DNA from: Bacillota bacterium
GTDB lineage: Bacteria; Bacillota; Clostridia; Lachnospirales; Lachnospiraceae
DNA length: 64,000 nt
Assembly (NCBI GenBank): GCA_023409535.1
Contig: JAEYGZ010000046.1
Coordinates: 248,001-312,000 of the forward strand
Direction: 5' to 3'
In this document: piece after piece, positions 52,029-60,684 of the stretch
How positions within the stretch are numbered: the first letter of the stretch is position 1
Layout of the letters: each line of letters starts with the position of its first letter
Made by a program: the position numbers and the translations under genes
The notes under the pieces: model-generated
What the model was told of the DNA's origin: nothing
The model's database searches: none
What the model saw: only the letters and a program-made list of their open reading frames with translations

Positions 52029-52188
52029 ACCATTGGCAATACAAAATAATAATTGGCAATGCGAAATAACAGGTTGGCAACAATCTTGTGAATTGTGATA
52101 ATAATAATGTTTTTTATGACAATACAAGAAATTGGATAAAAAAAATAATAATTTTAACATAATGTGTGTCAAAACAGCGAAAAGGCTA

Positions 52189-52293
52189 TTGTTTTTAGTG
52201 ATAACATGTGATAGTATTAGAAAGTAATACGATTAGAAATTATTCCTAACCTGTATTATTTTCTTCTGATTAACGGAAAATAAAGTTATCAGA
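52189..52293 (+). promoter_or_regulatory. codY: Putative codY promoter and two leader hairpins
   Basis: TTGTTT (52189-52194), 17 bases, TAGTAT (52212-52217). Downstream are AATAC/GTATT with inner TTAG/CTAA (52226-52257), and TCTGATTAAC / GTTATCAGA (52265-52293). The remaining 5' part of this 305-base gap holds only three imperfect copies of a TTGGCAA-containing ~25-base unit (52033-52085). Confidence 0.45.
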
Positions 52294-52333
52294 GGTATAA
52301 GGGGATCTGTAGAATACTGGGAGGAACCATGTA

Positions 52334-53104
52334 ATGAGTGTACAGCTACTGGATAAAACAAGAAAGATTAATAACCTGTTGCATAACAACAATTCGCATA
52401 AGGTTGTATTCAATGACATTTGTGTCGTCTTGAGTGAAATACTTTCGTCCAATGTTTTGGTTATCAGCCGTAAGGGAAAGGTGCTTGGGGTTAAGAACCG
52501 CAACGATATCATTGAGATCAAGGAATTGATTAAGGATGCGGTGGGAAGGCATATTGACGGACTACTGAATGAAAGACTGTTGAATATTCTGTCAACAAAG
52601 GAAAATGTGAACTTAAGAACCCTTGGTTTTGAATTTGATAATGTAGATACCTATCAAGCGATTATTACACCGATTGATATTGCAGGAGAGAGGCTTGGAA
52701 CCTTATTCTTATATAAGAACGGGCCGCAATACAATCTGGATGATATTATATTAAGTGAATACGGAACTACGGTAGTCGGACTTGAGATGATGCGTTCCGT
52801 AAACGAGGAGAACGCAGAAGAGAACCGTAAGGTTCAGATTGTAAAATCTGCGATCAGTACACTTTCTTTCTCGGAGTTGGAAGCGATCACCCATATTTTT
52901 GAAGAACTGAAGGGAAATGAAGGCATTTTGGTTGCCAGCAAGATCGCCGACCGTGTGGGCATCACCAGGTCGGTGATTGTTAATGCCCTTCGTAAGTTTG
53001 AGAGTGCGGGAGTGATTGAATCTCGTTCCTCAGGTATGAAAGGAACCTATATTCGGGTTCTCAATGACGTGGTATTTGATGAATTAAAGAATTTAAACAA
53101 TTAA
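52334..53104 (+). CDS. codY: GTP- and branched-chain-amino-acid-sensing regulator CodY
   Basis: Global repressor of nutrient-limitation genes, 256 aa. The N-terminal GAF domain begins MSVQLLDKTRKINNLL and includes EILSSNVLVISRKGKVLG; the C-terminal winged HTH contains LVASKIADRVGITRSVIVNALRKFESAGVIESRSSG (positions 52928-53036), the most conserved part of CodY. The Shine-Dalgarno GGGAGGAA is placed well for the ATG. Position after topA and before flgB matches B. subtilis, although trmFO, xerC and clpQY, which lie between topA and codY there, are absent here. Confidence 0.97.
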   Translation: MSVQLLDKTRKINNLLHNNNSHKVVFNDICVVLSEILSSNVLVISRKGKVLGVKNRNDIIEIKELIKDAVGRHIDGLLNERLLNILSTKENVNLRTLGFEFDNVDTYQAIITPIDIAGERLGTLFLYKNGPQYNLDDIILSEYGTTVVGLEMMRSVNEENAEENRKVQIVKSAISTLSFSELEAITHIFEELKGNEGILVASKIADRVGITRSVIVNALRKFESAGVIESRSSGMKGTYIRVLNDVVFDELKNLNN

Positions 53105-53145
53105 TCATCAAGGATGAAATTTAAAAATAAAAATGGATTGCTGAT

Positions 53146-53189
53146 GCAAAAGGATTTGTGGGGGATAAAACTCATGGATCCTTTTTTGC
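53146..53189 (+). terminator. Terminator after codY
   Basis: GCAAAAGGAT (53146-53155) pairs with ATCCTTTTTTGC (53178-53189) with two extra T in the right arm. Separates codY from the flagellar operon. Confidence 0.65.
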
Positions 53190-53318
53190 GGCAGTAAAAT
53201 ATTTCCTTTTCCTTAAAAAACAAGTAGGAAATTCGGCCTAATACGCTTTGAAAAACTGTTAGAAACCCCCATATATATACAACAACTAGTATAATCCTCC
53301 TATATTTTTAAATATATC

Positions 53319-53346
53319 TTGTGTTTTTTATATTTTTATTTATAAT
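53319..53346 (+). promoter_or_regulatory. Putative promoter of the flagellar (flgB) operon
   Basis: TTGTGT (53319-53324), 16-base spacer, perfect TATAAT (53341-53346), only 26 bases before the flgB start. Sigma-A-like; no sigma-D (TAAA ... CCGATAT) match was found in the 53105-53372 gap, which is very A/T-rich. Confidence 0.55.
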
Positions 53347-53372
53347 TATGGTATATGGAAAGGAGTGTAAGG

Positions 53373-53762
53373 ATGATAGGATCTAACGCCTTTAATTACA
53401 TCAATGTATTGGACAAAGCTGCAGATGCGAGTTGGGTTCGTAACGAAGTAATTTCCAATAATATAGCCAATGTTAATACTCCCGGATATAAGAGAAAAGA
53501 TGTGCAGTTCGAGAGTTATCTGATGTCGGCACTGCGCGGTGACAATTCTCTGGATCACCGGGTTGCTAATCTAAGATTAGATTCTTTGGATGCCACTATT
53601 TATACGGATAACGCATCCCTCAGCTACCGTCTTGACGGAAACAATGTGGATATTGACACAGAATCGGCCACTTTGGCGGAGAATCAAACCCGCTATTATG
53701 CATTGCTTGATTCTATGACACAGGAGTTCAGCCGTATCAAAACCGTACTTACCCTAAGATAA
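53373..53762 (+). CDS. flgB: Flagellar basal-body rod protein FlgB
   Basis: Proximal rod subunit, 129 aa, exported by the flagellar type III apparatus. The N-terminal family signature is VISNNIANVNTPGYKRKDV, and the C-terminal helix ENQTRYYALLDSMTQEFSRIK is the usual rod/hook coiled-coil end. The ATG at 53373 is preferred because AAGGAG (53360-53365) lies between it and the alternative ATG at 53355. First gene of the flagellar operon. Confidence 0.95.
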   Translation: MIGSNAFNYINVLDKAADASWVRNEVISNNIANVNTPGYKRKDVQFESYLMSALRGDNSLDHRVANLRLDSLDATIYTDNASLSYRLDGNNVDIDTESATLAENQTRYYALLDSMTQEFSRIKTVLTLR

Positions 53763-53787
53763 TAAGCGATTGCAAAGGAGATTGCAT

Positions 53788-54225
53788 ATGTCATATATGA
53801 ATGCGATGAACATCAGTGCCAGCGGTATGACCGCGCAAAGACTGAGAATGGATATTATCTCACAAAATATCGCGAATGTGAATACAACCCGCGATGAGAA
53901 CGGTAACGTATTCCGGCGCCAAAGCCTTGTGTTTGCCGAGAAGGATGTATCTGCCTTTGGTGATATTCTTATGCAGACAGCCGGTACGGTAGCCAGCGGT
54001 GTTAAAGTGACACAGATTATTGAGGATACCAAGAATCCCCTGCGAAGAGTTTATGATCCTTCCCATCCGGATGCGGACGAGGACGGCTATGTGACCTACC
54101 CGAATGTAAACGTTGTACAGGAGATGACGGATATGATTGATGCAACCCGTTCTTATGAAGCCAATGTCACGGCGTTTAATGCTTCTAAGAATATGGCGCT
54201 CAAAGGGCTTGAGGTAGGAAAATAA
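53788..54225 (+). CDS. flgC: Flagellar basal-body rod protein FlgC
   Basis: Proximal rod protein of 145 aa. Start MSYMNAMNISASGMTAQRLRM, rod motif IISQNIANVNTTRDENG, and the C-terminal block YVTYPNVNVVQEMTDMIDATRSYEANVTA is diagnostic for FlgC. RBS AAAGGAG (53774-53780). Confidence 0.96.
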   Translation: MSYMNAMNISASGMTAQRLRMDIISQNIANVNTTRDENGNVFRRQSLVFAEKDVSAFGDILMQTAGTVASGVKVTQIIEDTKNPLRRVYDPSHPDADEDGYVTYPNVNVVQEMTDMIDATRSYEANVTAFNASKNMALKGLEVGK

Positions 54226-54250
54226 TAACACACTGTTTTGGAGGTAAGCT

Positions 54251-54562
54251 ATGAACATAACATCAGTCGGCAATTTAGCGGATTTAAGCAGTTACGGCGT
54301 GAATTCTGCCAGTACTGCCCAGGAAAATAGAAATGCCACCTTTGAAAGCATGTTTCAGGCAGCTGTCAACATGATAAAACAAACCAATGATTATACCAAT
54401 GCGGCGGAAGATGCGGAAACTGCTTATGCGCTTGGACTTACGGATAATACTCATGAATTGCAGGTAGCACAGCAGAAGGCAAATCTCTCCCTGCAGTATA
54501 CGGTAGCTGTACGTAATGCAGTTATGGATGCTTATAAAGAGATTATGAATCTGCAATTCTAA
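54251..54562 (+). CDS. fliE: Flagellar hook-basal body protein FliE
   Basis: Links the MS ring to the rod; 103 aa. The C-terminal two thirds shows NATFESMFQAAVNMIKQTND and LQVAQQKANLSLQYTVAVRNAVMDAYKEIMNLQF (54449-54550), the typical FliE end. RBS GGAGG before the ATG. Confidence 0.95.
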   Translation: MNITSVGNLADLSSYGVNSASTAQENRNATFESMFQAAVNMIKQTNDYTNAAEDAETAYALGLTDNTHELQVAQQKANLSLQYTVAVRNAVMDAYKEIMNLQF

Positions 54563-54596
54563 CGTTGTGGGTAAATATAACTAAGGAGCTAAGGTA

Positions 54597-56192
54597 ATGG
54601 CTGATAGATTGAAACAACTACCGAAACAATTACTTGATCTTTGGAAGAAGTATTCCTCAAAACAGAAGACAATCATCATCAGTGTTTTTTGTGTTGTTGT
54701 GTTAGCGTTTGCACTTTTGATAATTCTGATGCAGAAGGTTGAGTATGAGGTATTGACAATAGCAGAAACAACAAAAGAAGCCAGTGAAGTCATCGATCTT
54801 CTTAAGGCTGAGGATATTTCTTATAAACTCGGAGATGATAAGCTGACTGTATCCGTAGATACAAAAAATTATTCTGATGCTATCTTGCTCTTAGCCAGCA
54901 ATGATATGCCTTCCACCGGTTTGTCCGTTGATGAACTTCTGAATAATAGTCTTAGTACCACAAATAGCGACAGGACTCTGAAACTAAATCTCTTTTTACA
55001 AAATCAACTGCGTAATTACATAAGGACGATGGAAGGTGTTGATGATGCCCAGGTATACTACATCCCGGCAGAAAGCACGACCTCCATTCTGAAGGAAGCC
55101 GATGATACCAGCGCCAGTGTGCTGCTTACGGTAAATGAAGACTTTCAGATACAGTCGGCACAGACCATTGCAGAAGTCGTAGCTTCCGTAATCGGCAATA
55201 AATCCCCCGAGACGGTGAAGGTAGCCGATCAGGAGGGTAATCTCCTGTATGGCGGTGAGAAGGATCTGTATTCCGGCAGTGCAAGTTCCAATGAAGATTT
55301 TAAGGAGAGGCTTCGCAATACCTTTATCAATAACCTCTATATGGGGCTGATCAAAAGCGGTTACGATGATGCGGAGATCATGCCCAACCTTATCTTTAAT
55401 ATGGACAAGGTAACCCAGCTTTATACGGAATACCTGCCTGCGGAAGGCCAGGATCAGGGCTTGTACAAACACAGCTATTCCTATACGGCGGAGAATGTGA
55501 ATTCCTCCGGCGGCGGAATTCCCGGTACGAGCAGCAATGACGAAACCGGCTACCAGTTACAGGATACAGCTTCCAACAACAGTAATGTGAAGACGGAAGA
55601 AAATGATTATCTGCCCAATGAGAGGGTTACCAATACGGAATACGAAATCGGTGCCATTAAGCCGGAGGAATCCTCCGTCAGCATCGTACTGCGCAAGGTG
55701 GCAAATTATAAGGAAGAGGAATTGCAGCTTCAGGGGCTGCTGGATGGTACAACCTTTGAAGAGTATGCACTTTCAAATGCAGCAAGCAGAACAGTTGCAG
55801 TGGATCCTTCCGTAGTCACCATGGTTTCCCTGGCGACAGGAATTACAGAAGACAAGATTTCAATCACAGCCATTGAGCAGCCGGTATTTATTCCGAAAGC
55901 AACCTCCACAAGAAGCTGGACCGATTATCTGCAGATTATTCTGGCAGTTCTGATCGTAGGCCTTCTGGTGTTTGTGGTATTTAAGGGAATCAGACCGGTT
56001 GAAGTGACAGAGCTTGAACCTGAATTATCCGTAGAACAGCTGCTTGCGACAACGAAGGAGAACCAGTCGATTGAGGATATTGAATTCAATGAAGTATCCG
56101 AGGTACGTAAGATGATAGAGAAATTTGTAGACGAGAAACCGGAAGCGGTTGCACAGCTCTTGCGTAACTGGCTGAATGAAGAATGGGAATAG
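54597..56192 (+). CDS. fliF: Flagellar MS-ring protein FliF
   Basis: Builds the membrane MS ring, 531 aa. Two membrane helices: near residues 25-45 (TIIISVFCVVVLAFALLIILM) and near 440-460 (IILAVLIVGLLVFVVF). Between them are the ring-building motifs (SYKLGDDKLTVSVD; DAQVYYIPAES) and a Ser/Gly/Asn-rich variable segment. The C-terminal cytoplasmic tail ending EAVAQLLRNWLNEEWE is the FliG-binding region. Confidence 0.96.
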   Translation: MADRLKQLPKQLLDLWKKYSSKQKTIIISVFCVVVLAFALLIILMQKVEYEVLTIAETTKEASEVIDLLKAEDISYKLGDDKLTVSVDTKNYSDAILLLASNDMPSTGLSVDELLNNSLSTTNSDRTLKLNLFLQNQLRNYIRTMEGVDDAQVYYIPAESTTSILKEADDTSASVLLTVNEDFQIQSAQTIAEVVASVIGNKSPETVKVADQEGNLLYGGEKDLYSGSASSNEDFKERLRNTFINNLYMGLIKSGYDDAEIMPNLIFNMDKVTQLYTEYLPAEGQDQGLYKHSYSYTAENVNSSGGGIPGTSSNDETGYQLQDTASNNSNVKTEENDYLPNERVTNTEYEIGAIKPEESSVSIVLRKVANYKEEELQLQGLLDGTTFEEYALSNAASRTVAVDPSVVTMVSLATGITEDKISITAIEQPVFIPKATSTRSWTDYLQIILAVLIVGLLVFVVFKGIRPVEVTELEPELSVEQLLATTKENQSIEDIEFNEVSEVRKMIEKFVDEKPEAVAQLLRNWLNEEWE

Positions 56193-56216
56193 AAAGTTCT
56201 CTCAGGAGGGAAAATC

Positions 56217-57227
56217 ATGGTAAAAAGTAGCGATATCTCAGGTGTGCAAAAAGCGGCGATCCTTCTGATTACGCTGGGACCGGAACGCTCTGCAAGCATT
56301 TTTAAGCACCTGAAGGAAGAAGAGATCGAGTCTATGACACTGGAGATTGCCAATACCCGAAGCATTTCTCCGGCCACGAAGGATCAGGTCATGGATGAAT
56401 TCTATGAGATCTGCCTGGCACAACAGTATATCGCTGAGGGCGGTATCTCCTACGCGAAGGAGTTATTGGAGAAGGCCCTGGGTGTGGAAAAGGCAAGGGA
56501 TGTGATCGGCAAGCTGACGGCATCCTTGCAGGTAAGGCCCTTTGAATTTGTCAGAAAAACAGATGCTTCCCAGTTGTTAAACTTCATACAGGATGAGCAT
56601 CCTCAGACGATTGCATTGATTCTTTCCTATCTGTCACCGCAGCAATCTTCCACAATTATCTCCTCCCTTGCACCGGATAAGCAGGCCGATGTAGCAAAGC
56701 GTATTGCGCAGATGGATCGTACTTCACCGGATGTCATTAAGGAAGTGGAACGGGTATTGGAGAGAAAACTTGCATCCCTGGTAAATCAGGATTACACCAT
56801 TGTCGGCGGTGTGGATTCTATCGTAGAGATTTTAAATACTGTAGACCGCGGTACGGAAAAGCATATCATGGAAACTCTGGAGATTGAAGAGCCGGAGCTT
56901 GCTGATGAAATCAGACGTAAGATGTTCGTATTCGAGGATATCTTAAGTCTCGATGATAAATCCATTCAACGAGTACTTCGTGAAGTTGATAATAATGAGC
57001 TTGCAGTTGCGCTTAAGGGCTCTAATGAAGAAGTGCAGAATGTTATCTTTAATAACCTGTCAAAACGACTTGCATCTATGATTCGTGAAGATATGGATTA
57101 TATGGGTCCTGTTCGTTTGAAGGATGTTGAAGAAGCGCAGCAGAAGATTGTTAATATTATCAGAAAACTGGAGGATTCCTCTGAAATTATTATTTCCAGA
57201 GGCGGAGGTGACGAGATAATTGTCTAA
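56217..57227 (+). CDS. fliG: Flagellar motor switch protein FliG
   Basis: Rotor protein of the C-ring that contacts the stator, 336 aa. N-terminal domain LSGVQKAAILL-like (SGVQKAAILLITLG), middle domain with EHPQTIALILSYL, and the charged torque helix region in the C-terminal domain (FVFEDILSLDDKSIQRVLREVD) followed by EAQQKIVNIIRKLEDSSEI. Length standard. Its 3' end overlaps fliH by 8 bases. Confidence 0.97.
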   Translation: MVKSSDISGVQKAAILLITLGPERSASIFKHLKEEEIESMTLEIANTRSISPATKDQVMDEFYEICLAQQYIAEGGISYAKELLEKALGVEKARDVIGKLTASLQVRPFEFVRKTDASQLLNFIQDEHPQTIALILSYLSPQQSSTIISSLAPDKQADVAKRIAQMDRTSPDVIKEVERVLERKLASLVNQDYTIVGGVDSIVEILNTVDRGTEKHIMETLEIEEPELADEIRRKMFVFEDILSLDDKSIQRVLREVDNNELAVALKGSNEEVQNVIFNNLSKRLASMIREDMDYMGPVRLKDVEEAQQKIVNIIRKLEDSSEIIISRGGGDEIIV

Positions 57228-58011
57228 TGTAATTAAAGCTTATACCGTCCGATATGGCGAAGAGGGGAAGAAAACCATAGATACCCACCTTCGGACTGAT
57301 TTTTTTCAAAATGTATTGCCGAAAAAAGCTGATTACAAAGAGGTCAAACCCTCCGGCTTTGGAGGTCAATTCGTGGAAGGCCTTAAGGCTGTCGTGGTGG
57401 ATGAGATTCCCGATACAAAGGAGCAGGATGAGAAAGCGGAAAAGCTTCTGGAGGATGCAAAAAAGGAAGCAGCGGCTATCTTGGAAGCAGCCAGGAAAGA
57501 AGTGGAGCAATTAAAGAAGGAAGCCTATGCCGCTGCTCAAAAAAAAGGTTATGATGACGGAATGCTCCAAACAAAGAAGGAACAGCTGAAATTACGCACA
57601 GAATATGAAGAGCAGGCCCATAAGCTTCGTCTGGAATACGATAAAATGTGGCAGGAGCTTGAGCCTCAGATGGCGAATCTCATTGCGGCTCTTGTAGAAA
57701 AGCTTACCGGTATTATGGTGCAGGATAAGAAGGAGGTTATTCTTTATCTTATCGATAAAGTCCTTAAGAGGCCTGATGCCGGCGATGAAATCAATATCCG
57801 GGTCTCCAGAGAGGATTACGAATATGTCGGCGCCCATAAAGAGCATTTGTTGGAGGTCATGGGCAGAGAACTTCCTTTATATATTCTGGAGGATACCACC
57901 CTTAATAAGAATGAGTGCATGATAGAAGCAGGGCAGAAGGTTATTAACTGCGGCCTGGATATCCAGTTAAGCAATCTGGTGACGGATATTAAATTGATTT
58001 CCAATATTTAG
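57220..58011 (+). CDS. fliH: Flagellar export ATPase regulator FliH
   Basis: Binds and regulates the FliI ATPase, 263 aa. A long Lys/Glu/Ala-rich coiled coil spans about residues 65-140 (EKLLEDAKKEAAAILEAARK), followed by the compact FliH/SctL-type domain (ALVEKLTGIMVQDKKEVILYLIDKVL; IRVSREDYEYV). The start is TTG at 57220 with GGAGGTG at 57204-57210; it overlaps the end of fliG. Identified by position plus these features. Confidence 0.88.
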   Translation: MSNVIKAYTVRYGEEGKKTIDTHLRTDFFQNVLPKKADYKEVKPSGFGGQFVEGLKAVVVDEIPDTKEQDEKAEKLLEDAKKEAAAILEAARKEVEQLKKEAYAAAQKKGYDDGMLQTKKEQLKLRTEYEEQAHKLRLEYDKMWQELEPQMANLIAALVEKLTGIMVQDKKEVILYLIDKVLKRPDAGDEINIRVSREDYEYVGAHKEHLLEVMGRELPLYILEDTTLNKNECMIEAGQKVINCGLDIQLSNLVTDIKLISNI

Positions 58012-58053
58012 TTTTTTGAGAAAAATGTCGATATACCTAGAAAGCAGGTTATA

Positions 58054-59367
58054 ATGATAGCAATTGATTTCGATAAATACAGGCAGCTGCTTGACAGGTC
58101 CTATGAGCAGGAAATCGGGCGGGTGGTGAAAATGGTTGGTCTGACCATAGAAGCCTCCGGACCGAATGCGAATTTGAATGATGTCTGCTACATAACAAGG
58201 GAAGGTCAGAAAGCGAAAAAAGCGGCGGAAGTTGTGGGTTTTCGTGAGAGCAGGATTTTGCTGATGCCCTATGATGACATGACGGGGATTGGAATCGGCA
58301 GTTTGGTTGAGAATTCCGGGACGAATTTTCAAGTCCCTGTTGGAGAAGGCTTGCTTGGTAAAACCCTGGACGGTCTGGGAAATCCTTTGGATGAGTCTGA
58401 ATTCAAATGCAGGACTTATTATCCTGTAGAGGCTCCTCCGCCGGATCCTTTAAAAAGAAAGATCATAGATGAAGTATTGCCCCTTGGAGTGAAAGCGGTG
58501 GATGGTATGCTTACCATTGGAAAGGGACAGAGAATAGGAATTTTTGCCGGCAGCGGTGTTGGTAAAAGTACCTTACTTGGTATGTTTGCAAGAAATACCA
58601 AGGCAGATGTGAATGTAATTGCTTTAATCGGAGAGCGTGGCAGAGAGGTCCGTGAATTCATTGAACGTGACCTTGGAGAAGAAGGCTTAAAGCGCTCCGT
58701 TGTTGTCGTTGCCACCTCGGACAAACCTGCTTTGATCCGTAAGAAGGCAGCACAGACGGCAACCGCAATCGCAGAATATTTTCGTGACCAGGGTAAGGAT
58801 GTTCTGTTAATGATGGACTCCCTAACCCGTTTTTCTATGGCACAAAGGGAAATCGGACTCGCTTCCGGAGAACCGCCTGTGTCAAGGGGGTATCCCCCCA
58901 GCGTTTATTCGGAGATGCCAAAGCTCTTAGAGCGGGCCGGTAATTCCGAGCAAGGCTCCATAACAGGCCTCTATACCGTATTGGTAGACGGTGACGATTT
59001 TAACGAGCCCATCACCGATGCGGCCAGAAGTATTCTGGACGGACATATTATGCTATCCAGAAAGCTGGTACATAAAAATCATTATCCTGCAATTGATATT
59101 TTACAAAGTATTTCTCGCTGTATGAGTTCTATCGTTAACAGTGAGCATAAATCGTCTGCCGGAAAACTAAAAAATGTACTGGCTACTTACCGTGACGCAG
59201 AGGATTTGATCAATATCGGAGCTTATAAGAACGGTTCCAACCCGGATATTGATTATGCCATAGCGAAAATCAAAGTGGTGAACGACTTCCTGCAGCAGGG
59301 GGTTGATATTAAGGTAGAATATGAGGAAGAAATCAGAATGTTAATGGAGACTTTTGAAGAGCAATGA
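58054..59367 (+). CDS. fliI: Flagellum-specific export ATPase FliI
   Basis: Type III export ATPase related to F1-beta, 437 aa. Walker A is FAGSGVGKSTLLGM near residue 168, then ALIGERGREVREFIE, Walker B region DVLLMMDSLTRFSMAQREIGLA, and the P-rich loop SGEPPVSRGYPPSV. The stop codon overlaps the fliJ start (ATGA). Confidence 0.97.
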   Translation: MIAIDFDKYRQLLDRSYEQEIGRVVKMVGLTIEASGPNANLNDVCYITREGQKAKKAAEVVGFRESRILLMPYDDMTGIGIGSLVENSGTNFQVPVGEGLLGKTLDGLGNPLDESEFKCRTYYPVEAPPPDPLKRKIIDEVLPLGVKAVDGMLTIGKGQRIGIFAGSGVGKSTLLGMFARNTKADVNVIALIGERGREVREFIERDLGEEGLKRSVVVVATSDKPALIRKKAAQTATAIAEYFRDQGKDVLLMMDSLTRFSMAQREIGLASGEPPVSRGYPPSVYSEMPKLLERAGNSEQGSITGLYTVLVDGDDFNEPITDAARSILDGHIMLSRKLVHKNHYPAIDILQSISRCMSSIVNSEHKSSAGKLKNVLATYRDAEDLINIGAYKNGSNPDIDYAIAKIKVVNDFLQQGVDIKVEYEEEIRMLMETFEEQ

Positions 59368-59825
59368 AAAAATTCACCTACCCTATGGAAAATCTGTTTC
59401 AGATCAAGCTGAAGCTCGAGGATCAGGCAAAGATTGCTTATGGTGTGGCAAGACTGCGTCTTACAAAGGAAGAGGAAAAGCTGGAGCAGCTGAAGGCTCG
59501 AAAAGAATCCTATGAGGAGGAGCTTCGCAGTCTGCGTATGGCAAGACTTGACATTACAAAAATCAGAATGTGTGAACAGGCAATTGAGGTAATGAAGCTG
59601 ACCGTCAAGCAGCAGGTGACTATAGTGAAAAACGCCGCACACAGGCTGGAGATAGCAAGAATCCGGTTGAATGACGCAATGATAGAAAGAAAAACCCAGG
59701 AACGGCTGAAGGAGAAAGCATTTGAGGAGTATAAGCTGGAATTCGAAGCCGAAGAACGTAAGGAAACAGATGAGCTTAACAGCTACCACTACAGCATTCC
59801 TGCGTTCGATAAGGAGGACGAATAA
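59364..59825 (+). CDS. fliJ: Flagellar export chaperone FliJ
   Basis: 153-aa highly charged coiled-coil protein that stimulates FliI and escorts export chaperones. It starts MKKFTYPMENLFQIKLKLEDQA, matching FliJ, and is almost entirely helical (AYGVARLRLTKEEEKLEQLK). Overlaps fliI by 4 bases and the next gene by 1 base, so translation is probably coupled. Confidence 0.9.
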   Translation: MKKFTYPMENLFQIKLKLEDQAKIAYGVARLRLTKEEEKLEQLKARKESYEEELRSLRMARLDITKIRMCEQAIEVMKLTVKQQVTIVKNAAHRLEIARIRLNDAMIERKTQERLKEKAFEEYKLEFEAEERKETDELNSYHYSIPAFDKEDE

Positions 59826-60589
59826 TGGCGAAGAGGGATAAAGCCGCAGATACTGCGAAAAAAGAGGGCAGCAAGGTCCTGACGATACTGATTGCGCTTT
59901 TGATTGTTATTATATGGCTTGCTATTTTTGGATTACTGATAAAGCTGGATGTGGGAGGCTTTGGATCAGGAGTTCTAAGACCGATTCTTAAGGATGTACC
60001 GTTGATCAGCAGAATACTTCCTGAGGTACCGGATGTTCAGGTTGCAGAAGAAAATAATTATGATTATAAATCTTTAACGGAAGCTGTGGCGAAAATAAAG
60101 CAGCTGGAGCGGACCATCGAGGATATGCAGAAAATAAGTACGGACGACAGTACGGACGTTGCTGAGCTGCAGGCGGAAATTGCCCGCCTGAAGGTATTTG
60201 AGGAGAATCAGCAGGCCTTTGAAGACAGGGTCAAGGAATTCGATAAAAATGTGGTATTTAACGAAAGCGCACCGAGCATTGAGGAATATAAGGCATATTA
60301 TGAGCAAATTAATCCTACCAATGCGGAAGAGATTTATCGTCAGGTGATTGAACAGCTGCAGTATTCCGATGCCATTCTTGAAAAAGCGGAAATCTACAGG
60401 AGAATGGAGCCTGCAGCAGCAGCGCAGATTTTAGAAACCATGACAGCCGATGTGGGATCTGTTGCAGAGATCCTGCTTAGCATGAAGCCCACCGACAGTG
60501 CCAATATTCTGGCACAGATGGATAGTGTAATTGCAGCGAAGATTACCAAGAAGATGTTGGATATGGATGCGGAGAAATTATCACAGTAA
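59825..60589 (+). CDS. MotE/YlxF-like flagellar membrane protein (MgtE-N fold)
   Basis: 254 aa. One N-terminal helix (VLTILIALLIVIIWLAIFGLLI, about residues 17-38) precedes a periplasm-side region with a coiled coil (LTEAVAKIKQLERTIEDMQK). The C-terminal domain is like the MgtE intracellular N domain: AEIYRRMEPAAAAQILETM, VAEILLSMKPTDSANILAQM. This layout matches YlxF of B. subtilis and MotE/FlbB proteins that help stator or export-gate assembly. The position after fliJ and before fliK is the ylxF position. Confidence 0.82.
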   Translation: MAKRDKAADTAKKEGSKVLTILIALLIVIIWLAIFGLLIKLDVGGFGSGVLRPILKDVPLISRILPEVPDVQVAEENNYDYKSLTEAVAKIKQLERTIEDMQKISTDDSTDVAELQAEIARLKVFEENQQAFEDRVKEFDKNVVFNESAPSIEEYKAYYEQINPTNAEEIYRQVIEQLQYSDAILEKAEIYRRMEPAAAAQILETMTADVGSVAEILLSMKPTDSANILAQMDSVIAAKITKKMLDMDAEKLSQ

Positions 60590-60603
60590 ACAGCGGTTAC
60601 AGT

Positions 60604-60619
60604 CAGGAATTACTTCCTG
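60604..60619 (+). other. Hairpin between the ylxF-like gene and fliK
   Basis: CAGGAA-TTAC-TTCCTG, perfect 6-bp stem, followed by TTTGT. Could be a weak attenuator in the 95-base gap, which is longer than most gaps in this operon. Confidence 0.4.
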
Positions 60620-60684
60620 TTTGTAATAAATGTAATGCGTAAAACATGCATTATACAAAATACGAAAGAAAGGAGGAACGACCT

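Noticed and set aside
53105..53372. Sigma-D (sigma-28) promoter for the flagellar operon
   Set aside because: No TAAA / CCGATAT-like pair found; a sigma-A-like TTGTGT-16-TATAAT explains the start better.
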